16,726 nt of DNA from an uncultured Frankiales bacterium (GCA_946479905.1 CAMLIA010000086.1:1-16726), one strand, 5' to 3'. Positions 6,110-15,000 are shown, counted from the first letter of the stretch. The notes: a model not told the origin generated them from the letters alone. Made by a program: numbers and translations.

Positions 6110-8707
6110 TTACGGCGTGACGGTCCAGATGCCGCGGCCGTGGGTGGCGGCGTAGACCGTGCCGTCGGGGGCCGTCCGCAGCTGCATCACCGTGACGTAC
6201 GGGAAGCCGGCGACCCGGTTCCACGTCGCGCCCTGGTCGGCGCTGGTGACGACACCCAGGTCGGTGCCGAGGTACCAGGCGCCGCCCTTGATGACGAGCG
6301 ACGAGGCCGGCACGTCGGGCAGCGTGCCGGACACGTCGGTCCAGGTGGCCCCGCCGTCGGCGGTCTTCCAGAGGTGGCCGAAGCCGGCGCCCGGGCCCTC
6401 GGTGAACCGGCGGCTGAAGCCGTTGACCACGGCGTAGGCCGTCTTCCCGGTCAGGTCCGCCGGGTCGATGGTGACCCCTGCGAGGAAGCGGTTCGGGAAG
6501 TTGCTCGGCAGCGTGACCTTGTGCCACGTGCCGCCGTAGTTGGTCGCGACGCCCCGCGCGAAGTCCTTGTTGTTGCAGGGACCGCACCACGTCACCCAGC
6601 CGACGCCGTTCTGCAGCGCGGTCGCGGTGATCGAGTGGCCGGTGCCGACGTCGAACGCCTTCGTCCAGTCGGCGCCGCTCTGGATGGCGTAGCCCTTGTT
6701 CTGCGTCCACACGAACTCGCCGCCGGCCAGCCAGCTGTCCGGGTTCAGGGTGTCGGCGGTGAACGGGGCGATGAACCGCGCGAGCGGGTCGCCGGGGTCG
6801 ACGTCGCGGATCGCCGGCGTCGTGCCGTCGGACTCGCCGCAGTTGTTCGTCACCGACATCGCCAGGTTGGTGTACTCGGCGAGGATGTTGCAGCCCTGGT
6901 CCGGGCGCGGGTCGACGAGGGTGTCGCCGCCGTCACCGCCGAAGGGCGACCCGGCCCGCGGGTCACCGCCGCGGTAGAGGTACTGGCCGTTGTCCTGCAG
7001 GCCGCCGCTCACGGCCGTGTGACCGGCGATGCTGCCGACGGCGACCGAGTAGAACTGCAGCGTCCCGAGTCCGGCGTTGTGGCTCTTCCAGTCCGACGCG
7101 TGGCCGTAGCGGTCGAGCTGCCCGCGGACCGGGCGGCTGTAGACGCCGCCGTCGTTGCCGACGAAGACCCGTCCCGCGCCCAGCGCGATCGCGTGCTGGT
7201 CGCTGTGGGTCGTCGAGGAGCAGGAGTTGCGCGCCGGGTCGAACGACCAGCAGGAGAACGAGAAGTTCCAGTACGGACCCGGTGTCGTCCAGCTGCTGCC
7301 GCCGTTGGTGGTCTCGAAGACCTCCTCGAGCCCGACCCAGACGTGGTTGGCGTCGGCCGGGTCGACCTGGATGAAGTTGTTGTACCAGGCCTGCACGCCG
7401 GGGCCGTAGCCCTTGTAGCCGTAGGCCTGCTTCAGGGCCGAGCCGCTGTTGCCCAGCTTCGTCGAGTCGGCGATGAGGTTCCACGGCCCGTCGATGCTGC
7501 CGGTGTTGGAGACGTAGACGCCGGCCAGCACGGTGTTCGCGTTCGACGTGCCCTTGTTGTAGAGCGTCGTGGACTCCAGCACGGTGTAGAGCTTCTTGCC
7601 GCCGGTGGCGTAGGCGAACTCGGCGTTGCCGATCTCCTTCGGGTTGATGGCACCGCCGGGGTTGGACTTGCGCCAGGTGGTGCCGCCGTCGTCCGAGCGG
7701 TAGAAGCCGTTGTAGGTGTCGCCGGCGCGCCAGGCGATGTCGGCGACGATGTGCTGGCCGGTGCCGTCCGGCTGCACGGCGACGTCGTTCACGATGTTCT
7801 TGTAGGCCGCGTTCGCCTCACCCGCGAGGTCGCCGCCCGGCAGGTACCGGGGGTTCGGGGCGTAGAGGAAGGTCCAGGCGCCGGCGGCGGTGCCCGCGGC
7901 ATGCCGGTACACGCCGCGGTTGGTGGCGGCGTACACCTTGCCGGTGTCGTCGAAGCGGAGCTTGTTGATGACCGTGCTCTCGAGCTCGTGCTCGCCGACC
8001 CGGCTGCTCTCGGTGAACGTGCCCGTCGAGGGGCTGGTCAGCCGGTAGACGCCGGAGCCGACGTAGGAGGTGCCACCGGTGTTGGCCTCGCCCGTGGCGT
8101 ACCAGAGGCTGTCGGTGGACGCGTCGTAGGCGAGGTCGCCGGACGACAGCGTGGGCAGGGAGTCCGCGATCGGCGTCCACCCGGTCACGTCGGACCCCGA
8201 GAGGGTGCCGCGGAACACGCCGCCGTCGGCACCGGCCGCGTAGACCGCGTGGTGCGCGGCGTCGACCGCGAGGCCGGTGACGCGGCCCGCCACCAGGCCG
8301 GACCCACCGGTGCTGTTGGAGGCGGCGGGGTCGCGGTAGCGCAGGTCGTCGCTGTCGTAGGCCATCGTCGTGACCTCCGACGCGGCGCCCGTCGGCGTCA
8401 GGCCCTTGAGGGAGTCGAAGGCGGCCTGGTAGGCGCCGGGAGCGACGATCCCGGGCGCGGTGCGGGCCTGGGCGTACTGCTCCGCCCCCCGCTTGAGCTC
8501 GGCGGACTCGCCGCCCCCGCCGCCGATGGTGCTGAACCGCTCGGCCGTCGGGGCGTGCGCGGCGCCGCGCAGCAGGGCGCGCAGGTCGTCCGTGCTCGTG
8601 CCGAAGGCGGCGGAGCTGCCCGGGGTGCCGGCGGTGGCCAGCAGCCCGGTGACACCGAGCGTCACGGCCACGAGCAGCCCGCGGCGGGGGGTGAGGGGTT
8701 GGGACAT
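6110..8707 (-). CDS. Secreted BNR/Asp-box beta-propeller protein (VPS10/GH74-like)
   Basis: An 865-residue exported protein. Residues 1-34 form a signal peptide: a basic start (RR at 8-9), a hydrophobic core (11-26), then a small-residue region ending near AGTPGSSAA. The rest is a repetitive beta-propeller array with Asp-box (S-x-D-x-G-x-T-W) motifs: SDDGGTTW (338-345), TTNGGSSW (467-474), KTADGGATW (781-789) and TSADQGATW (821-829), plus LGNDGGVY-like VGNDGGVY (516-523) and the family's closing VYAATHGRGIWTV. Such propellers occur in sortilin-like proteins, sialidases and GH74 xyloglucanases. I see no basis for naming catalytic acids, so enzyme activity is unproven. The ATG at 8707 is preferred to an upstream in-frame start because GGAGGA lies 4-5 bases before it. 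It may bind or hydrolyse extracellular polysaccharide (inference). Confidence 0.85.
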   Translation of the reverse strand: MSQPLTPRRGLLVAVTLGVTGLLATAGTPGSSAAFGTSTDDLRALLRGAAHAPTAERFSTIGGGGGESAELKRGAEQYAQARTAPGIVAPGAYQAAFDSLKGLTPTGAASEVTTMAYDSDDLRYRDPAASNSTGGSGLVAGRVTGLAVDAAHHAVYAAGADGGVFRGTLSGSDVTGWTPIADSLPTLSSGDLAYDASTDSLWYATGEANTGGTSYVGSGVYRLTSPSTGTFTESSRVGEHELESTVINKLRFDDTGKVYAATNRGVYRHAAGTAAGAWTFLYAPNPRYLPGGDLAGEANAAYKNIVNDVAVQPDGTGQHIVADIAWRAGDTYNGFYRSDDGGTTWRKSNPGGAINPKEIGNAEFAYATGGKKLYTVLESTTLYNKGTSNANTVLAGVYVSNTGSIDGPWNLIADSTKLGNSGSALKQAYGYKGYGPGVQAWYNNFIQVDPADANHVWVGLEEVFETTNGGSSWTTPGPYWNFSFSCWSFDPARNSCSSTTHSDQHAIALGAGRVFVGNDGGVYSRPVRGQLDRYGHASDWKSHNAGLGTLQFYSVAVGSIAGHTAVSGGLQDNGQYLYRGGDPRAGSPFGGDGGDTLVDPRPDQGCNILAEYTNLAMSVTNNCGESDGTTPAIRDVDPGDPLARFIAPFTADTLNPDSWLAGGEFVWTQNKGYAIQSGADWTKAFDVGTGHSITATALQNGVGWVTWCGPCNNKDFARGVATNYGGTWHKVTLPSNFPNRFLAGVTIDPADLTGKTAYAVVNGFSRRFTEGPGAGFGHLWKTADGGATWTDVSGTLPDVPASSLVIKGGAWYLGTDLGVVTSADQGATWNRVAGFPYVTVMQLRTAPDGTVYAATHGRGIWTVTP

Positions 8708-9044
8708 GCGTTCCTCCGGAACCGTCCGGTGCCCGCGGGGGGTGAGGGGCACGCACGGAACCTAGGACGAAAGCGCCGGTTGGTCCAGACGGCGGCAGGA
8801 AGATCTTCTGCGTGTCGCCCGAACGGCCGAAGCATCGCCGCAACACTCGTGTTACCCGCGGGCGGGTAGCCAGGACCTGTGGAGCGCGCTAGCCTACGCA
8901 TAGTTGTGCATTGGTGACTCAGCGCTACCAGCGTCGGGGTGACCTGCTACGAGTGGCCGCGTCTCGGCACCCGCAGCGGCCTCGTGCCGCCCGACTGGGC
9001 AGCTGCAGCGCGCAGGAGCCCTCCACTCGTGATGGGCACCTCTC
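8708..9044. promoter_or_regulatory. Divergent intergenic region between two surface-protein genes
   Basis: These 337 bp separate the propeller gene (-) from the DUF3494 gene (+). Toward the propeller gene, TAGGTT (minus, 8764-8759) is a possible -10, giving a leader of about 45 bases. Palindromic sites are GAAGATCTTC (8799-8808), AACAC-TC-GTGTT (8842-8853) and TACCCGC-GG-GCGGGTA (8853-8868). Toward the DUF3494 gene, CATAGT (8899-8904) is a weak -10 candidate and GGTGAC occurs twice (8913-8918 and 8937-8942). I found no tRNA, riboswitch class or coding sequence that I could support. Confidence 0.4.
8853..8868. repeat. 16-bp palindrome, operator-like
   Basis: TACCCGC (8853-8859) and GCGGGTA (8862-8868) are perfect inverted copies around GG. 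The site lies mid-way in the divergent gap, abutting a second imperfect palindrome (8842-8853). It looks like a dimeric-regulator site rather than a terminator, since no gene ends here; the regulator is unknown. Confidence 0.45.
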
Positions 9045-10124
9045 GTGATCACTTCTCCCCGGCGGGCCGCGTGCGGCGCTGCTCTCACCGTCCTGGGCCT
9101 GCTGCTGGCCGTCGGCGGCGGCGGACCTGCGGCAGCCGCGACCGCACCTGTCGGGCTCGGCACCGCCGCTGCCTTCGCCGTGCTGGGCGCCACCACCGTG
9201 ACCAACACCGGACCGAGCGTCCTCAGCGGCAGCCTCGGCGTGAGCCCGGGCACCGCGGTGACCGGCTTCCCTCCGGGGCAGGTCGTGAACGGGAGCATCC
9301 ACGCGGCGGACGCCACCGCAGCCCAGGCCCAGCAGGACATCACCACGGCGTACAACGACGTCGCCGGGCGCGCGATGACCGCCGCGGTCACCGCAGACCT
9401 CGCCGGGCAGACGCTGTCCCCGGGGGTGTACGACGGCAGCACCCTGTCCCTCACCGGGACGCTGACCCTGGACGCCCACGGCGACAGCGGGGCGGTGTTC
9501 CTGCTGCGGTCGGCCAGCACCTTGACCACCGCGTCGGCCAGCCGGGTGCTCCTCACCCCCGGCACCAACCCGTGCGGCGTGTTCTGGCTGGTGGCGTCCT
9601 CGGCGACGCTGGGCACCGGCTCGGACCTGGTGGGCACCGTGCTGGCGCACACCGCCATCACGGCGAGCACCGGCACGACCCTGCAGGGTCGGCTGTTCGC
9701 CGGCACCGCGGCCGTGACGCTCGACGACACCCGGATCACGCTGCCGACCTGCAGTGCTGTCTCCGCCCCGACCCCGAGCGCCACCCCGAGTGCGACCGCG
9801 ACTGCGAGCGCCTCCGCGACCGCCACGCCGGCAGCGTCGGTCTCGCCCGCTGGCTCCGGGGGAGCGACCAGCCCGACCCCGGCGCCGTCGCCGCCGGCCG
9901 GCACGGGCGGGGGCGTGACGCGGACCGGCGCCCCTGTCACCGTCGTGGCCTCCGGGGCGCAGCCGCCCGCCGCGACGCCGACCCTGCCGCTCACCGGGTG
10001 GCGCCTCGCGGACAGCGCCTGGCTGGGGCTGGCCCTGCTGAGCGCCGGCGTGCTGCTGCTCGTCGGGTCGCACGTCCGGCCGCGCCGCCGCCACCTCCCC
10101 AGACATGCCTTGACAGGCATATAA
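9045..10124 (+). CDS. Ice-binding-like (DUF3494) surface protein with LPLTG sortase anchor
   Basis: A 359-residue exported protein. A signal peptide spans about 1-32 (RR at 6-7, hydrophobic 11-24, AAAA end). Residues 35-236 match the DUF3494 ice-binding-like beta-solenoid family (AAAFAVLGATTVTNTGPSVL, SPGVYDG, the GAVFLLRS and NPCGVFWLV strands), with two cysteines (177, 236). A Ser/Thr/Ala/Pro stalk covers 238-312. LPLTG (314-318), a hydrophobic span (about 325-341) and RPRRRH form a cell-wall sorting signal, so the domain would be displayed on the wall by a sortase. DUF3494 proteins include antifreeze/ice-adhesion proteins, but many members are untested for ice binding. The GTG at 9045 is the first start after an in-frame stop at 9030; no Shine-Dalgarno site lies close, the nearest being AGGAG about 28 bases upstream. 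Confidence 0.88.
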   Translation: MITSPRRAACGAALTVLGLLLAVGGGGPAAAATAPVGLGTAAAFAVLGATTVTNTGPSVLSGSLGVSPGTAVTGFPPGQVVNGSIHAADATAAQAQQDITTAYNDVAGRAMTAAVTADLAGQTLSPGVYDGSTLSLTGTLTLDAHGDSGAVFLLRSASTLTTASASRVLLTPGTNPCGVFWLVASSATLGTGSDLVGTVLAHTAITASTGTTLQGRLFAGTAAVTLDDTRITLPTCSAVSAPTPSATPSATATASASATATPAASVSPAGSGGATSPTPAPSPPAGTGGGVTRTGAPVTVVASGAQPPAATPTLPLTGWRLADSAWLGLALLSAGVLLLVGSHVRPRRRHLPRHALTGI

Positions 10125-10152
10125 CTGATCGGGCATGCTTCGCCGCATGCCC
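10105..10152 (+). promoter_or_regulatory. arsR promoter/start with two nested inverted repeats (candidate autoregulatory operator)
   Basis: ATGCCT-TGAC-AGGCAT (10105-10120) is a 6-bp-arm repeat at the 3' end of the upstream gene. It abuts TATAAC (10120-10125), a near-consensus -10 lying 9 bases before the ATG at 10135. GGGCATGC (10131-10138) and GCATGCCC (10145-10152) form a perfect 8-bp-arm repeat covering both possible arsR start codons. All four arms share the GGCAT/ATGCC core. This suggests binding of a dimeric regulator, most simply ArsR itself. In mRNA the second repeat would hide the start codons in a hairpin. Confidence 0.5.
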
Positions 10153-10461
10153 GCTGTCCTGGACGTCCTCGCCGAGCCGCACCGCCGGCAGATCCTGGAC
10201 TGCCTCCGGGACGGTGAGCAGCCCGTCGGTGCGCTGGTCGCGCAGCTGGGCGGCAGTCAGCCGCTGGTCTCGAAGCACCTGCGGGTGCTCCGGGACGCCG
10301 GCCTGGTCGAGGTGCGCCCTGACGGCCAGCGCCGGGTCTACCGGTTGCGCCCGGAGCCGCTGGCCGAGCTGGACGCCTGGCTGGAGCCGTACCGGCAGCT
10401 GTGGACGAGGAGCCTCGACCGACTCGAGGCCCACCTGAGCGGAGGAGAGCACGATGCGTGA
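10135..10461 (+). CDS. ArsR family winged-helix regulator (AHSA1-linked type)
   Basis: A 108-residue winged-helix repressor-type protein: helix 1 VLDVLAEPHRRQILDCLRDG (8-27), recognition region GGSQPLVSKHLRVLRDAGLV (39-58), and wing VRPDGQRRVYRL (60-71). The usual metal-binding cysteine pair of ArsR/SmtB sensors (ELCVCDL) is absent; helix 3 has only QLGGSQ. This matches the non-metal subgroup that sits next to SRPBCC/AHSA1 genes. Its 3' end overlaps the AHSA1 gene by 8 bp, so the two are translated together. ATG at 10135 or ATG at 10147 could be the start; neither has a Shine-Dalgarno site, and the first fits a leaderless transcript from TATAAC. It probably regulates its own operon. Confidence 0.92.
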   Translation: MLRRMPAVLDVLAEPHRRQILDCLRDGEQPVGALVAQLGGSQPLVSKHLRVLRDAGLVEVRPDGQRRVYRLRPEPLAELDAWLEPYRQLWTRSLDRLEAHLSGGEHDA

Positions 10462-10954
10462 GGCGCAGCTGATCACCACGGGGGACAAGCCGGTGCTCCG
10501 GTTCGAGCGGTTCCTGCCGCGGCCCGTCGAGGAGGTCTGGCGGGCGGTCACCGATCCCGCCGAGATGAAGGCGTGGTTCCCGACCCGCATCGACCTGGAC
10601 GAGTGGCGGGTCGGCGCGGAGTTCCAGCACCACTTCGACGGCGGGGCCTTCGGCCCGCTGCCCGGCGTCGTCCTCGAGTGCGACCCGCCTCACCGGCTGA
10701 GGTTCACCTGGGGTGAGGACACCATCGGCTTCGAGCTGACGCCGGCCGAGGGCGGGACGACGTTCGTCCTCACCGAGCAGCTGGGTCGGGCCATCGCGGC
10801 GCGCAACGCCGCCGGCTGGGAGGTCTGCCTCGACCGCCTCGTCGAGGGCTCGGCGGGCGAGGACTGGCAGCCGCGGTTCGACCGCTACGTGCAGGAGTAC
10901 GAGCCGGTGCTCGGGCCTCAGGAAGGCCCGCCGGCCGAGCACGCGACGACGTAG
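10454..10954 (+). CDS. SRPBCC / AHSA1-like domain protein
   Basis: A 166-residue single START/Bet v1-like (AHSA1) domain. It has the typical opening FERFLPRPVEEVWRAVTDPA (17-36) and AWFP (40-43), then beta strands forming a hydrophobic cavity and a C-terminal helix (DWQPRFDRYVQEY). Bacterial members paired with ArsR-type regulators are thought to bind small hydrophobic ligands; no catalytic residues are defined. The ATG at 10454 overlaps the arsR stop and has an excellent Shine-Dalgarno site, GGAGGAG (10441-10447), inside arsR. The last 37 bp overlap, in antisense, the end of the convergent YceH-methyltransferase gene. Confidence 0.9.
   Translation: MREAQLITTGDKPVLRFERFLPRPVEEVWRAVTDPAEMKAWFPTRIDLDEWRVGAEFQHHFDGGAFGPLPGVVLECDPPHRLRFTWGEDTIGFELTPAEGGTTFVLTEQLGRAIAARNAAGWEVCLDRLVEGSAGEDWQPRFDRYVQEYEPVLGPQEGPPAEHATT
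10912..10930. terminator. Hairpin inside overlapping convergent gene ends
   Basis: CGGGCCT (10912-10918) pairs perfectly with AGGCCCG (10924-10930) around a 5-base loop that holds the stop codon of the minus-strand gene. It could end transcription of both convergent genes although it is coding on the plus strand. There is no T-run. Confidence 0.4.
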
Positions 10955-12096
10955 AGGCGCTCGGTCGTCTCGTCACGGCCCGCCATGGGACCCCTGTGGT
11001 ACCAGGCGATCTCGGTGAGCCCGGCCCGGTGCACCGCGTCCAGCACAGCAGCGCGCTCGTGCAGGAAGAACGTCAGCCGCACCGGGTGGCCGAACAGCTC
11101 GTCGCGCTGCACCGCACCGCCACCGGTGTGCAGCGCCAGCACGAGCCGGCCACCGGGAGCGAGGGGGCGCGCCAGCGCGGCGACGGCGTCGGGCAGCTCG
11201 TCGGGGGCCAGGTGGATCAGGCTGTACCACGCGAGCACGGCTGCCCATCCGACCGCGTTCGTGGGGCGCATCAGGTGCCGGAGGTCGCCGACGTCGTACC
11301 GGCCGTCCGGGAAGCGCCGCCGTGCCTCGTCGACCATCGCTGGTGACAGGTCCACCCCGGAGGCGTCGGCGCCGAGCGAGGCGAGGAACGCGGTCACGTG
11401 CCCCGGCCCGCAGCCGACCTCGACGACCGGCCCCTGAGCCGCTGCGGCGACGTCGGTGAGCAGCCAGCGCTCGAAGGACTGGACGGCGAGCTCGTCGACC
11501 AGCGCGTCGGCGTAGTCGGCCGCTGCGGCGCCGTACCCGTCGCGGACGTCGTCGTCGCGATGGTCGAGGTCGACCTCGACCTGTGGCGGTGGGGCGGGCG
11601 GAGCGGTGTCGCCGAGCAGGTGCGTCCAGCGGTGGTCGCGCTCGCCGGGCCGACGCGGCAGCTCGGCCACCAGGCCCCTGCCTGCCATCCGCTGCAGCAC
11701 GGCCTCGACGGCGGCGCGGTCGGCGAAGGCGTACATCCGCTCGGTCCGCGTCCTGAGCTCGCCGGGGGCCTGCTCGCCGCGGAGCAGCAGCACGGTGACG
11801 ATCGCCCGCTGGTCGACGGGGAGCTCGACGACCTCGCTCAGCAGCTGGAGGTACTTGCGCGTCCGCGGGCCCTTGTCGGCCCACACGACGCGGACCAGCT
11901 CGCGCTCCCGCAGCCGCCGCGCGATCGCCTCGACGGTCGGCTCGTCCCAGTCGACGACCGGGTCCCGGCTGCTGGTCTGGTTGCACGCGGTGCGCAGCGC
12001 GTTGAGCGACAGGGGATAGCTGTCCGGGACGGTCACCTGCTTCTCGAGCAGGCAGCCGAGGACCCGCTGCTCCTGGGCGTCGAGCACCGGGAGCAT
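10918..12096 (-). CDS. YceH-type DUF480 domain fused to class I SAM-dependent methyltransferase
   Basis: A 392-residue two-domain protein. Residues 1-162 match the YceH/DUF480 family, tandem winged-helix domains of unknown function: LDAQEQRVLGCLLEKQ (5-20), PLSLNALRTACNQ (28-40), LLLRGEQAPGELRTR (103-117). After a Pro-rich linker (165-171), residues about 182-392 are a Rossmann-fold methyltransferase: SAM motif I VVEVGCGPGH (224-233), acidic VDLSPAMV (248-255), LAWYSLIHL (288-296), and LAPGGRLVLAL (312-322). The substrate is unknown. The ATG at 12096 overlaps the parC stop (TGATG), implying translational coupling to the topoisomerase IV operon; an in-frame upstream extension to 12213 lies wholly inside parC and is not DUF480-like. 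E. coli YceH is a stand-alone domain, so this one has an added enzyme domain. Confidence 0.9.
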   Translation of the reverse strand: MLPVLDAQEQRVLGCLLEKQVTVPDSYPLSLNALRTACNQTSSRDPVVDWDEPTVEAIARRLRERELVRVVWADKGPRTRKYLQLLSEVVELPVDQRAIVTVLLLRGEQAPGELRTRTERMYAFADRAAVEAVLQRMAGRGLVAELPRRPGERDHRWTHLLGDTAPPAPPPQVEVDLDHRDDDVRDGYGAAAADYADALVDELAVQSFERWLLTDVAAAAQGPVVEVGCGPGHVTAFLASLGADASGVDLSPAMVDEARRRFPDGRYDVGDLRHLMRPTNAVGWAAVLAWYSLIHLAPDELPDAVAALARPLAPGGRLVLALHTGGGAVQRDELFGHPVRLTFFLHERAAVLDAVHRAGLTEIAWYHRGPMAGRDETTERLYVVACSAGGPS

Positions 12097-15000
12097 CAGC
12101 TGTGCGGCTGTCCGACGCCGGCGATCGGCTTGTCCAGGGGCGATCCTGAGCCGTCGCGCTTGCCGTTGGCCGGCGGCAGCTCGATCGGGTCGCCGTTCGC
12201 CGCGGCGGCCCACGGGTTCGACCCCGCCCAGCCGAGCACGAGCAGCGCCTCGCCGGACAGCAGCCGCTGGCAGCGGACTCCGCCGGTGGCGCGGCCCTTG
12301 CGGGGGTACTCCGAGAGCGGCGTCACCTTCACCGACGACGCGACGCCGACGCCCTTGCTCCTGCCCTCCGGAGGCAGGCCGCCGGCGGTGACGACGAGCG
12401 GCTCCTCGAACAGCGTCTCGCCACCACCCAGCGGCACCGCGTTGAACCCGACGAGGAACGCGCCGGTGTCGAGCTTCATGCCGGCCATGCCGCCTGCGGA
12501 CCGACCCTGCGGCCGCACCAGGTCGGCCGGGAACCGCAGCAGATCGCCTGAGCTGGCGAAGAAGACGAGCTCCTCCTCACCGGTCTGCAGCTCGACCGCC
12601 GCGATCACCTCGTCGCCCGCCTTGAGGCTGATGACGTCGACCGTGTCCGAGCGCACCGGCCAGGCCTCGGGCGCGACGCGCTTGACGACGCCCTGCTTCG
12701 TGGCGAGCGCGAGTCCCGGTCCGTCCTCGCGGATGGCCGTGATGCCGACGACCTTCTCGTGGCGCTCCAGCGGCAGGAACTCGCTGGCCTGCGCCCCGCC
12801 GCGCAGCGAGATCGCGCCGGTCGTCACGGCCGGGACCTCGGGGATGTTGAGCACGTCGACCTTGACGAGCTTGCCCGCGCTCGTGAAGACGCCCACGGAG
12901 CCGCGCGTCGTCGTGCGCGCGGTCGCGACGATCGCGTCGTGCCGGTGCCGCCGGCCGCCGACCTGCTGCTCGCCCTCGTGGATGGGCGTGCGGGCCAGCA
13001 GTCCCGTGGTCGACAGCAGCACGTCGCACGGCGCGTCGGCCACCTCGACGTCGGAGGCCTTGCGGGTCACCAGCGCCTTCAGGTCACCCCCGACGAGGAC
13101 GGTACGACGGGGCGTGCCGTGCTCCTCCGCGACCTCCGCCAGCTCGTCGCCGATGACGCGCTTGAGGACCTCGGGGTCGTTGAGGATCTCCAGCAGCGCA
13201 GCGATGGTGGCGCGCAGCTCAGCGAGCTCCTGCTCGAGCTTCTCCACCTCGAGGGCCACCAGCCGGCGCAGCTGCATGTCGAGCACGTAGCCGGCCTGCA
13301 CGTCGGAGAACCCGAACCGGTCGATGAGGCTGGTGCGCGCGGTCGCGACGTCGGGGGAGGACCGGATGATCCGGACGACCTCGTCGATGTTGGCCAGCGC
13401 GAGCAGCAGGCCCTCGACGAGGTGGGCGCGCTCCTCGGCCTTGCGCAGCCGGTAGCGGGAGCGCCGCGTCACCACGTCGCGCCGGTGGTCGAGGAAGACC
13501 TCGAGCAGCTCCTTGAGCCCCAGTGTCTTCGGCTGGCCGTCGACCAGCGCCAGGTTGTTGATGCCGAAGGACTCCTCCAGCGGCGTCAGCCGGTAGAGCT
13601 CCGCGAGGACGGCCTGCGGGTTGAAGCCGGCCTTGATCTCGAAGACCAGCTGGGTGCCGAGCGAGCGGTCCGTGAGGTCCTTCACGTCGGCGATGCCTTG
13701 CAGCTTCTTGCCGTTGACCAGCTCCTTCACCTTCGCGATGACACGTTCGGTGCCGACGCCGTAGGGCAGCTCGGTGACGGTGATGGCGGACTTCCCGCGA
13801 GGGAGCGGGCCGACCTCGGCCGTCGCGCGCATCCGCACGACGCCACGGCCCGTCTCGTAGGCCTGCCGCACCTCGTCCATGCCCAGCAGCTGCCCACCGG
13901 TCGGCAGGTCGGGACCCGGGACGTGCCGCATCAGCTCGTCGAGGTCCGCGTCGGGGTTGTCCAGCAGGTGCCGGGCCGCGTCGACGACCTCGACGAGGTT
14001 GTGCGGGATCATGTTCGTCGCCATGCCGACGGCGATGCCGGCGGTCCCGTTGACCAGCAGGTTCGGAAACGCAGCAGGCAGCACCGAGGGCTGCTGCTCC
14101 GACCCGTCGTAGTTCGGCTCGAAGTCGACGGTCTCTTCCTCGAGACCCGTCACGAGCGCCATCGCTGCCTGGTCCAGGCGGCACTCGGTGTTGTGGTTGA
14201 CGAAGCCTCCGGCAAGGAAAGAGTGCTCGTCCGTGTCGACCTTCACGGAGTAGACCTGCGCATCTGGCTGGAGCGCGACCTCCTGAACCTCGTCAAACAG
14301 GTACCCCGAATCCATGATGGGCAGAATCGCTGCCAACATCGATTCGTCCTTGAACCGGTCGATGATCCTCAGTCGCTCGGTCGCCCATCGCTCGGTTCGG
14401 TCGAAGTTGTGGCGGAAGAGCCAGTCGCGGCCGCTTCCGCGTCCCTCTGGGAGAGCGGAGCGAACGTAGTCAGCCACGAACGGTACGGAGTCCTTGCTGA
14501 GCCGGTGCGGTCGGAGAGGCTGCCGCTTCAGAACCTCCTTGAGAACGGCCTGCTTGGCGCTCATGAAACCGATGTCGTGGGCGAAGAACTCGATGTTGCG
14601 CTTTCCCGAGACCAGTAGGCGCCACTCAACGCTCCCGCTGGGCCGCGCGTAGGAACGGCGGGTGGCAACCACACCGAACTCGAGCAGCATCTCCTGCACA
14701 TCGATGGCCAATTGTTCGCTGTACGTCGTGTACTGGACCGTGAAACTGTTGTCGAGGGCGCGGCACACGCTTCCGTCTCCCTCGAACAGGGCCATCAGGA
14801 ACGCCCTCTTGACGCCTGGGCCGCCCTCCCACACAGCCTCGGGGACGACCTTCTCCGCAGCCTTGAGCCCGAGGCAGCACGCCAACGGGGATTGGCGAAC
14901 GGCCGCGAGGTTCTGGACGTCTAGCTCGTAGATCGGCTTGCCGGATCGGCGCAGATTGCGAGTGCCTACGTAGCGAGGGCCGCCAACGACGGCATCGAAG

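Noticed and set aside
6140..8869. 909-codon open frame on the plus strand, antisense to the beta-propeller gene
   Set aside because: It is Gly/Val/Arg/Ala-rich with no domain, and lies opposite a gene with a signal peptide, Asp-boxes and a good ribosome binding site. It is a GC-bias shadow.
8881..9044. Possible riboswitch before the DUF3494 gene
   Set aside because: Repeated GGTGAC and some pairing exist, but no known riboswitch consensus could be recognised.
12097..12213. N-terminal extension of the YceH fusion to 12213
   Set aside because: It overlaps the conserved parC end and has no DUF480 similarity; the ATG at 12096 begins the domain.
11398..14618. Long plus-strand open frames (630 and 619 codons) opposite parC and the YceH fusion
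   Set aside because: No recognisable domain, and the opposite strand carries conserved topoisomerase sequence.
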